From: Oscillospiraceae bacterium
GTDB taxonomy: Bacteria > Bacillota_A > Clostridia > Oscillospirales > CAG-272
Reading direction: 5' to 3'
DNA length: 13,499 nt
Assembly: GCA_015064195.1 (NCBI GenBank)
Contig: SVSO01000062.1
Coordinates: forward strand, 1 to 13,499
A model generated the notes under the pieces. That model saw nothing but the letters and a program-made list of their open reading frames with translations. It made no database searches and was not told where the DNA came from. Positions 1 to 5,962 of the stretch are shown here, one piece after another. Within the stretch, counting starts at the first letter, position 1, and every line of letters starts with the position of its first letter. The position numbers were made by a program, and so were the translations under genes.

Positions 1-9
1 GGATTTCCA

Positions 10-1173
10 ATGAAAGCAAATCCTTCATGCGCGGCGGTTTTTGACCGCATCGACGCGCTGAATGACGATTATATCCGCATCTGGGCCGACATCTGCCGCA
101 TCGAAAGCCCCACGGAATACAAGGCCGGCGTTGACGCGGTGGGACGGTATCTCATCGAAAAAGCCGAGGCCCGGGGCTGGACGGTCGAGGTTCAGCCGCA
201 GCCCGTATCCGGTGACTGCGTGTGCATCACCATGAATCCGGACGCTCCCGGCGCGCCCATCTGCTTCTCCGGTCACATGGACACCGTGCATCCGGTGGGC
301 TCCTTCGGCGAAGAGCCGGTCACGTTCGATGAAAACCGCATCTATGGCCCCGGCGTCGGCGACTGCAAGGGCGGTATCGCCGCATCCTTCCTCGCCATGG
401 CGGCACTGGAGGACTGCGGATTTGCGGCGCGTCCCGTCAAGCTCATCCTGCAGAGCGATGAGGAAAACAGCAGCCGATGGAGCAATAAAACCACCGTGGA
501 ATTCATGTGCGAAAAGGCGAAGGGCAGTGCATTGGTGTTCAACACCGAGCCATGCGGTGATTATTCCAAGACGACCATCGGACGAAAGGGCATCATGCGC
601 TTCCGTCTCACCGTCACCGGAAAAGCGGAGCACGGATCACAGCCGCAGAAAGGCATCAACGCCATCTGCGAGGCGGCGCACAAGATCATCGCGCTGGAAA
701 AATGGAAGGAGCCTCACGGCATCACCATGAACTGCGGCCTGATAAACGGCGGCACGGCGGAGAATACCGTCCCCGCAAGCTGCACGTTTACGGTGGATGT
801 CCGCTTCAAAACGCCGGAGCAGATGGCAGTGGCGGAGGCCTATGTGCGCGACACAGCGGCGCATTGCTATCTCGCCGGCACGACCTGTGAGGTGGAGCTT
901 GCCAGCAGCCGTTCCCCCATGGAGATAACCGATTTCAATAAGGAAGCTCTTGCGCGTGTTAGTGCGATCTATGAGGCAAACGGCTTTGATCCCATCGAAG
1001 GCGGCTTTGCCAACGGCGGCTCGGATGCGGCATATTTCACCGCGGCGGGCATACCGTGCATTGACTCGGTGGGCGTCGTCTGCCAGAATATCCATTCGAT
1101 CAACGAAAATGCCGAGCTTGCATCGCTGGCACTCTGCGCGAAGCATCTGGCAGCCGCGGCGTGGTGCTATTAA
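10..1173 (+). CDS. M20-family metallopeptidase / amidohydrolase (carboxypeptidase G2-like)
   Basis: A 387-residue zinc-dependent hydrolase of the M20 family (ArgE/DapE/CPG2 type), which cleaves amide or peptide bonds of small substrates in the cytosol. The metal-site motifs are in order: GHMD at residues 88-91 (His89, Asp91), GVGDCKGG with Asp118, SDEE with catalytic Glu151 and metal ligand Glu152, NTEP with Glu180, and a C-terminal NIHSINE with His362. His208 in AEHGSQPQKG lies in the small lid/dimerisation domain. Glu rather than Asp at position 180 and the GGSDAAYFTAAGIP segment near 337-349 resemble carboxypeptidase G2. Full family length, no signal peptide. Only nine bases precede the ATG, so the ribosome site and any upstream operon partner cannot be judged. 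The esterase gene starts 28 bases after the stop, suggesting co-transcription. The fold is certain; the substrate (dipeptide, N-acyl amino acid or other amide) is not. Confidence 0.9.
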   Translation: MKANPSCAAVFDRIDALNDDYIRIWADICRIESPTEYKAGVDAVGRYLIEKAEARGWTVEVQPQPVSGDCVCITMNPDAPGAPICFSGHMDTVHPVGSFGEEPVTFDENRIYGPGVGDCKGGIAASFLAMAALEDCGFAARPVKLILQSDEENSSRWSNKTTVEFMCEKAKGSALVFNTEPCGDYSKTTIGRKGIMRFRLTVTGKAEHGSQPQKGINAICEAAHKIIALEKWKEPHGITMNCGLINGGTAENTVPASCTFTVDVRFKTPEQMAVAEAYVRDTAAHCYLAGTTCEVELASSRSPMEITDFNKEALARVSAIYEANGFDPIEGGFANGGSDAAYFTAAGIPCIDSVGVVCQNIHSINENAELASLALCAKHLAAAAWCY

Positions 1174-1201
1174 GGTTGATTTTCCACAAGAGGTAAAACA
1201 A

Positions 1202-1846
1202 ATGAATCAATATCCCATCAATATCCGCCGCTACGAGGGTACGGTCAATGCTTATCTTGCACAGCCGGTCGTCAAGGACGGAATTCTCCTGTACGGAAGC
1301 TCCTTTTTCACCAATTGGAAAAATGCCGCCGCGCAGGTTTTCGCCGCATCGGAGGGCGAGATGACCGTGGTCAATCACGGATTCGGCGGCGCAACGGCGG
1401 ACGAGCTTTTGTATTATTATCACAAGCTGGTGCTCCCCTATGAGCCTCACGCCATGGTAACGCGCATGGGCCCCAACGACATCTTCTGCGGCTTCACGGT
1501 GGAGCAGGCGTGGCAGTCGGCCATGCGGCTGTGCGAATTTGCCCGCGCCGATTTCCCCGGTATCCGCATCGTGCTCTTCTCCGCTTTCGAGCATCCCTCC
1601 GCAAAGGGCTGGAAGGGTGAAAAATACGCGGAATTCAACGCGCTCCAACGGGAATACGCCGAAATGACGGAGAATGTGGACTTTGTTGACATCAGCGAAT
1701 TTTTCTACGAATCGCCGGAAAATGTGGGAACATACGAGGGCTTCCGCGATATTTTCGTGGAAGACGGCCTGCATCTGAAGCCGGAGCAATACGAGGATGT
1801 GGCCGCATATTTTGTCAAAAAGATGCGCGGACTTGGCATAAAGTAA
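1202..1846 (+). CDS. SGNH/GDSL-type hydrolase (esterase)
   Basis: A 214-residue SGNH-fold hydrolase, probably an esterase or deacylase acting on small esters. Block I is YGSSFF with the nucleophile probably Ser34. Block II is NHGFGGAT (residues 58-65), block III is MGPND (89-93) with the oxyanion Asn92, and block V is DGLHL with Asp188 and His191. All four blocks are present and correctly spaced, so it should be active. There is no signal peptide, so a cytosolic enzyme is expected. The reading frame is open back to about 950, inside the M20 gene. ATG 1202 was chosen because AGAGGT lies just upstream and the protein then begins at the usual family distance before block I. It lies 28 bases after the M20 gene and before a promoter that drives the GH27 pair. 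Removal of acetyl groups from a sugar or aminoacyl conjugate would fit the neighbours, but that is inference. Confidence 0.88.
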   Translation: MNQYPINIRRYEGTVNAYLAQPVVKDGILLYGSSFFTNWKNAAAQVFAASEGEMTVVNHGFGGATADELLYYYHKLVLPYEPHAMVTRMGPNDIFCGFTVEQAWQSAMRLCEFARADFPGIRIVLFSAFEHPSAKGWKGEKYAEFNALQREYAEMTENVDFVDISEFFYESPENVGTYEGFRDIFVEDGLHLKPEQYEDVAAYFVKKMRGLGIK

Positions 1847-1864
1847 CGAGTTATAAAAAAATAC

Positions 1865-1893
1865 TTGCGTAATGTGCGGACTTGTGCTATAAT
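1865..1893 (+). promoter_or_regulatory. Sigma-A promoter for the GH27 genes
   Basis: TTGCGT (1865-1870), a 17-base spacer, then TATAAT (1888-1893). The spacer ends in TGC, giving an extended -10 element. Transcription should begin near 1900, leaving a leader of about 40 bases before ATG 1940. The 15 bases TGTGCTATAATGAAG around the -10 recur in the promoter of the serine hydrolase at 7477-7491 on the - strand. The GH27 pair, the zinc-ribbon gene and the mutase can therefore be expressed apart from the M20 and SGNH genes. Confidence 0.75.
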
Positions 1894-1901
1894 GAAGTTG
1901 G

Positions 1902-1928
1902 CATAAAGTGCCGTAATTACATAAAGTG
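1902..1928 (+). repeat. CATAAAGTG direct repeat around an 8-bp palindrome in the GH27 leader
   Basis: CATAAAGTG occurs at 1902-1910 and again at 1920-1928, an 18-base period. The perfect palindrome GTAATTAC (1913-1920) sits between them. CATAAAGT also appears at 1837-1844, at the end of the esterase gene. The pair lies just after the predicted transcription start and abuts the GAGGTGA ribosome site, so it is placed where a repressor or other regulator could bind. No regulator gene is in the window; an operator role is inference. Confidence 0.4.
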
Positions 1929-1939
1929 AGGTGACTGTT

Positions 1940-3070
1940 ATGATCGTTGCAAGACCGCCCATGGGCTGGAACACGTGGAATACCTTCGGCAGTGAAATTT
2001 CCGAATCCCTCATCTGCGAAGTAGCGGATGCATTTCTGTCGGAAGGGCTGTTTGATGCGGGATATGAGTATATCACCGTGGATGACTGCTGGCAGGAGCC
2101 GGTACGGGATCCCGTGACCCGGAAGCTTGTGGCAAACCGTGAGAAATTCCCCCACGGAATGAAATATCTTGCGGATTATCTCCATGCCCGCGGGCTGAAA
2201 TTCGGAATCTACGCCTGCGCGGGTGTACGAACCTGCACCAATTTCCCGGGCAGCTTCGATTACGAATTCCTGGATGCGGATACCTTTGCGGAATTTGAGG
2301 CGGATCTGCTCAAATACGATTATTGCTTCCTGCCGCCGTCAGCCAGCGGGCCTCAGCTGTTCCACCGGATGGGACTTGCGCTGGAAAACTGCGGACGGGA
2401 CATCCTGTTCTCCGCCTGCAACGGCGGACTTGACGATGTGTGGAGCTGGATCCGTTCTACCGGCGCGCATATGTACCGCTCCACCAACGATATTCACGAC
2501 AATTTCAGATCCTTCACGGAGATCGCGCTGAGCCAGCGGGATAAATTCGCCTATTCCGCCGACAATTGCTATAACGACACCGATATGCTCACCGTCGGAA
2601 TGTACGGTAAGGGCAACGTCGGCTCTGCCGGATGCACGGATTCCGAATACCGGTGCCAGTTTGTGCTGTGGTGTATGTACGGCGCACCGCTGATGCTGGG
2701 CTGTGACGTGAGATGCATGACGCCGGCGGTGAAGGCACTTGTCACCAACCGCGCACTCATCGCCATCGATCAGGATCGCGCCGCAAGACCGCCTGTATGG
2801 CAGAATCATCCGTGGAATGAGAATCTGCGATGCGCTTTCAAGCATCTCGACGGCGGAAAATACGCCATAGCGTGCTACAATTTCAATGAGCAGCAGATGA
2901 ATGTGCCCATCTTTTTTGAACAGTTCGGGCTAACTGCCGCATCGGGACGCGCACTCCGTATGACCGACATCGAAACCGGTGAGGAATACGGCACATTCCG
3001 CGATTTTGCATCCGTTCCGACACCGCCGCATGACTGCCGCGTATTTACAGCTCAGATCGTGCGCGTGTAA
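1940..3070 (+). CDS. GH27 alpha-galactosidase-family protein, copy 1 (divergent pocket)
   Basis: A 376-residue GH27 glycoside hydrolase: a TIM barrel followed by a short beta-sandwich from about residue 290, with no signal peptide. GH27 enzymes release terminal alpha-galactose, or in some subfamilies alpha-GalNAc or beta-L-arabinopyranose, with retention. Visible pocket residues are Trp10 (PPMGWNTW), Asp48-Asp49 (VDDCW), Cys99, Lys125, nucleophile Asp127 (LKYDYC), Cys160, Arg180, acid/base Asp184 (YRSTNDI), and Asp215-Met216 (NDTDML). The pocket Trp expected at 162 is Gly (ACNGGLDD), and the residue after the nucleophile is Tyr rather than Asn or Gly. The catalytic pair is intact, so an altered specificity is more likely than a dead enzyme. 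ATG 1940 is chosen because GAGGTGA lies at 1928-1934; an upstream in-frame GTG at 1931 falls inside that ribosome site. It is followed 50 bases later by its paralog. Confidence 0.92.
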   Translation: MIVARPPMGWNTWNTFGSEISESLICEVADAFLSEGLFDAGYEYITVDDCWQEPVRDPVTRKLVANREKFPHGMKYLADYLHARGLKFGIYACAGVRTCTNFPGSFDYEFLDADTFAEFEADLLKYDYCFLPPSASGPQLFHRMGLALENCGRDILFSACNGGLDDVWSWIRSTGAHMYRSTNDIHDNFRSFTEIALSQRDKFAYSADNCYNDTDMLTVGMYGKGNVGSAGCTDSEYRCQFVLWCMYGAPLMLGCDVRCMTPAVKALVTNRALIAIDQDRAARPPVWQNHPWNENLRCAFKHLDGGKYAIACYNFNEQQMNVPIFFEQFGLTAASGRALRMTDIETGEEYGTFRDFASVPTPPHDCRVFTAQIVRV

Positions 3071-3120
3071 GCAGAAATCCTTGCGGCATCGACCGCAAAT
3101 AATAAAATGAGGTGAAAAGT

Positions 3121-4251
3121 ATGATTATCAAAAGACCGCCCATGGGCTGGAACACATGGAATACCTTCGGCGAAAAGGTCAACGAGAAGCTGATTCTCGA
3201 ATGCGCTGATGCATTTGTGGAGCTTGGCCTGCCGGAATTCGGCTATGAGTACCTGGTCATCGACGACTGCTGGTCGGAGAGAGAACGCGATCCCCAGACC
3301 GACAAGCTGGTCGCGTCCAAGGAAAAATTCCCGAACGGCATGAAATATGTGGGTGACTATGTTCACTCGAAGGGTCTGAAATTCGGTATGTATTCCTGCG
3401 ACGGTGTACGCACCTGCGCGGATTATCCCGGATCCTTCGACCACGAATTCCTCGATGCAAAGACCTTTGCAGAGTGGGGCGTGGACTTCTTAAAGTATGA
3501 CAACTGCTACAAGCCCTCGACGACCAGCGGCCCCCTGCTTTATCATCGCATGGGCGTTGCGCTGGAGCAGTGCGGACGGGACATCCTGTTCTCCGCCTGC
3601 AACTGGGGCAGTGACGATGTGTGGAGCTGGATTCGTTCCACCGGCGCCCATATGTACCGCTCCACCGGCGACATCAACGACTCCTTCCAGAGTTATTATG
3701 ACATCGCCATGAGCCAGAAGGACAAGTTCGCTTATTCCGCACCCAACTGCTACAACGACATCGATATGCTGACCGTCGGTATGTACGGCAGCGGCAATGT
3801 TGCAAAGGCGGGCTGCACCGATGCGGAATACCGTCAGCAGTTTGTGCTGTGGTGTCTCTACGGCGCACCGCTGATGCTGGGCTGTGACATCCGCAAGATG
3901 AACGATACCACGCTGAAGCTGGTTACCAACCGCGACCTCATCGCCATCAATCAGGATGAAGCCTGCCGTCCTCCCGTATGGCAGCAGCACGTCTGGAACG
4001 AGCATCTCAAGTGCGCATTCAAGCATCTTGCCGACGGCACGTATGCTATGGCATTCTTCAATTTCAGCGGACACGACACCACCGTTCCGTCCATGTTCGA
4101 ACTGTTCGGCATCCCGAATAATTCCGGGCTGAAGGCGCAGCTGACCGACATTGACACCGGCGAGTGCATCGGCACCTTCCGCGATTACGCGAGAATTACC
4201 GTGCCGACCCACGATGTGAAGATATTCAAGGTAAAGCTGGTTGCCGGCTGA
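3121..4251 (+). CDS. GH27 alpha-galactosidase-family protein, copy 2 (canonical pocket)
   Basis: A 376-residue cytosolic GH27 glycoside hydrolase, the more typical of the tandem pair. Trp10, Asp48-Asp49, Cys99, Lys125, nucleophile Asp127 (LKYDNC), Cys160-Asn161-Trp162, Arg180, acid/base Asp184 (YRSTGDI) and Asp215-Met216 (NDIDML) match one for one the galactose-contacting residues known from rice and human alpha-galactosidases. The likely reaction is release of terminal alpha-D-galactose from small imported oligosaccharides or glycosides. The loop after Cys160 reads NWGS where human alpha-galactosidase A has EWPL, so recognition of the C2 substituent may not be exactly galactose. ATG 3121 is chosen from the GAGGTGA at 3109-3115; the in-frame GTG at 3112 lies within that site. 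The stop codon shares one base with the next start codon. Confidence 0.93.
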   Translation: MIIKRPPMGWNTWNTFGEKVNEKLILECADAFVELGLPEFGYEYLVIDDCWSERERDPQTDKLVASKEKFPNGMKYVGDYVHSKGLKFGMYSCDGVRTCADYPGSFDHEFLDAKTFAEWGVDFLKYDNCYKPSTTSGPLLYHRMGVALEQCGRDILFSACNWGSDDVWSWIRSTGAHMYRSTGDINDSFQSYYDIAMSQKDKFAYSAPNCYNDIDMLTVGMYGSGNVAKAGCTDAEYRQQFVLWCLYGAPLMLGCDIRKMNDTTLKLVTNRDLIAINQDEACRPPVWQQHVWNEHLKCAFKHLADGTYAMAFFNFSGHDTTVPSMFELFGIPNNSGLKAQLTDIDTGECIGTFRDYARITVPTHDVKIFKVKLVAG

Positions 4252-4448
4252 TGACATCGGATACCTGCAAACAATGCGGCGCAGGGCTTTCTCAGGTGGA
4301 GAAAGCCCTGCACCGAAAGCTGGTGAATCGGGGCGCGGAGGAGTTTTTCTGCAAAAAGTGTCTGTCTGCGCATTTTGACATTCCGGAAGCCAAGCTTGAC
4401 GAGCTGGCGGTGTATTACCGCAAGCAGGGATGTATGCTGTTTATGTAA
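4251..4448 (+). CDS. Small zinc-ribbon protein
   Basis: A 65-residue protein with two CxxC knuckles, CKQC (residues 6-9) and CKKC (34-37), plus a lone Cys61 near the end. Four cysteines in two CxxC pairs 24 residues apart are expected to bind one structural zinc. The segment between them is basic (LHRKLVNRGAEEFF), and a predicted helix (about 46-58) leads to the C-terminal GCMLFM. The start ATG overlaps the GH27 copy 2 stop (TGATG), and no good Shine-Dalgarno precedes it, which points to translational coupling. It resembles small uncharacterised CxxC proteins I associate with Clostridia, but I know no function for them. A role as a regulator or an accessory factor for its neighbours is possible but unproven. 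Confidence 0.75.
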   Translation: MTSDTCKQCGAGLSQVEKALHRKLVNRGAEEFFCKKCLSAHFDIPEAKLDELAVYYRKQGCMLFM

Positions 4449-4498
4449 ACGGCATGAAGGAAGAAAAGAAAAATTATAAAATGAAAGGAAATAGAATT

Positions 4499-5920
4499 AT
4501 GTTGAAATTTGGTACTGGCGGATGGAGAGCTGTGATCGGAGACGATTTCGTGCGTGAGAATATCATGCGCGTGGCACAGGGCGTGGTCGCACTGCGCCGT
4601 GAGGAGGGCGGCACAACCCCTATCGTCATTGGCTACGACCGCCGCTTTTTGTCCGATTCCGCCGCAAAATGGATCGCCGGCGTACTGGCGGCAAACGATA
4701 TTCAGGTGCTGTTTTTGAATCGCTCTGCACCCACGCCTCTCATCATGCACACGGTCAAGAAGCTGAATCTGGACTACGGTATGGAGGTGACTGCCAGCCA
4801 CAATCCCTCCGAATACAACGGCATCAAGCTGATCGTCAAGGAAGGCCGCGACGCTTCTGCAGAAGTGACCAACCGCCTCGAGCAGCTCATCGAATCGCTC
4901 ACGGAAGTGAAGTCCATGGAATTTTCCGAAGCGATTGCGGCAGGGAAGATCACATACATCAAAAATCCCTTCAATGCGTTCCTCGATGACATTCTCGGCG
5001 TGCTGGATACGGATGCCATCCGTGAGCGCGGACTCCGCATCCTCTTTGACCCCATGCACGGCTCCTCTGTCTATCCGCTGGAGGTCATCTTCTTCACGAC
5101 CCGCTGTACCCTCGATCTGATCCACAACGACAAGGATGCCTATTTTGGCGGCTCCATGCCTGCGCCCACGGAAAAAACGCTGACTGACCTGTCCCAGCTG
5201 GTGGTTTCCGGCGGATACGATCTTGGCATCGGCGTGGATGGTGACGGCGACCGTCTCGGCATCATCGACAAGAGCGGCCGCTACATCAGCGCCAACGAGA
5301 TCCTCGTCATGCTCTACTACTATCTGCACGAATACAAGGGCTGGAAAGGCCCGGTGGTGCGCAATCTCGCCACCACGCATATGCTGGACAAGGTTGCCGA
5401 GTCCTTCGGTGAGGTCTGCTATGAAGTTCCTGTCGGCTTCAAATGGATCTCCTCCAAGATCGACGAGGTGAACGCGGTGCTGGGCGGTGAATCTTCCGGC
5501 GGTCTGACCGTGCGCGGCCACATCCACGGCAAGGATTCCGTCTATGCGGCGGCACTGTTTGCGGAGATGATCTCCGTTATCGGCAAGTCTCCCTCCGAGC
5601 TGATGGATGAGCTGACCGAGCGTTACGGCAGCTTCGAGATGAGCGAATTCAACCTGCGCTTCGATGCCGCTGACAAGCCGCGCATTGAGAAGATCATCTT
5701 CGAGGAAAAGCGTCTGCCCGAATTCGGTCACGAGATCGAGCGCGTCACCTACGACGACGGCTGCAAGGTCTACTTCAAGGACGTGGACGGCGTTTACGGC
5801 GGCTTCATCATCTGCCGCTTCTCCGGTACAGAGCCGCTTCTGCGCATTTTCGCAGAGGGCACGACCGCAGAGATCGCCGACCGCTACATTGCATCATTCA
5901 AGGAATTCCTCGGTCTGTAA
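4499..5920 (+). CDS. Phosphoglucomutase/phosphomannomutase (alpha-D-phosphohexomutase)
   Basis: A 473-residue alpha-D-phosphohexomutase that interconverts hexose 1- and 6-phosphates in the cytosol. All four family signatures are present: phosphoserine loop TASHNP (residues 98-103, Ser100), metal loop DGDGDR (247-252), sugar-binding loop GGESSGG (329-335) and phosphate-binding loop SGTEP (442-446). The N-terminal FGTGGWRA (4-11) is characteristic. The length matches the shorter phosphoglucomutase/phosphomannomutase group rather than the roughly 570-residue PgcA type. ATG 4499 is preferred because AAAGGAA lies just upstream and the protein then starts directly at the conserved N-terminus; ATG 4481 or 4430 would add non-conserved residues. 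As last gene of the run it would link released sugar to glycolysis or sugar-nucleotide synthesis. Preference for glucose or mannose cannot be decided from the motifs. Confidence 0.93.
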   Translation: MLKFGTGGWRAVIGDDFVRENIMRVAQGVVALRREEGGTTPIVIGYDRRFLSDSAAKWIAGVLAANDIQVLFLNRSAPTPLIMHTVKKLNLDYGMEVTASHNPSEYNGIKLIVKEGRDASAEVTNRLEQLIESLTEVKSMEFSEAIAAGKITYIKNPFNAFLDDILGVLDTDAIRERGLRILFDPMHGSSVYPLEVIFFTTRCTLDLIHNDKDAYFGGSMPAPTEKTLTDLSQLVVSGGYDLGIGVDGDGDRLGIIDKSGRYISANEILVMLYYYLHEYKGWKGPVVRNLATTHMLDKVAESFGEVCYEVPVGFKWISSKIDEVNAVLGGESSGGLTVRGHIHGKDSVYAAALFAEMISVIGKSPSELMDELTERYGSFEMSEFNLRFDAADKPRIEKIIFEEKRLPEFGHEIERVTYDDGCKVYFKDVDGVYGGFIICRFSGTEPLLRIFAEGTTAEIADRYIASFKEFLGL

Positions 5921-5931
5921 AGCAAAAAATG

Positions 5932-5956
5932 ATCCCGCCGGTTTTGCCGGCGGGAT
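5932..5956. terminator. Bidirectional intrinsic terminator
   Basis: A perfect 10-bp GC-rich stem: ATCCCGCCGG (5932-5941), loop TTTTG, CCGGCGGGAT (5947-5956). TTTTG follows on the + strand, and six A residues (5924-5929) precede the stem, giving a T-tract on the - strand. It lies between the converging mutase and serine hydrolase genes and probably stops both transcripts. Confidence 0.88.
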
Positions 5957-5962
5957 TTTGTG

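Larger units (their letters stand above)
1940..4251 (+). repeat. Tandem gene duplication (two GH27 copies)
   Basis: The two GH27 genes are the same length and start 1181 bases apart. An ungapped hand alignment gives 246 identical residues of 376. The similarity begins before the start codons: ATAAA, one variable base, then TGAGGTGA precedes each gene, so the ribosome site was copied too. Some DNA stretches are still nearly identical, for example the segments encoding CGRDILFSAC (around 2391-2420 and 3571-3600). Others have diverged strongly, notably the C-terminal beta-sandwich. Confidence 0.9.

Noticed and set aside
1100..2185. 361-codon open frame on the - strand across the esterase and first GH27 gene
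   Set aside because: It spans two well-supported + strand genes and a promoter, and its translation is low-quality antisense sequence.
4415..5731. 438-codon open frame on the - strand opposite the phosphomutase
   Set aside because: It is a shadow of a real gene: the + strand shows all four mutase motifs, and the antisense translation has no recognisable domain or ribosome site.
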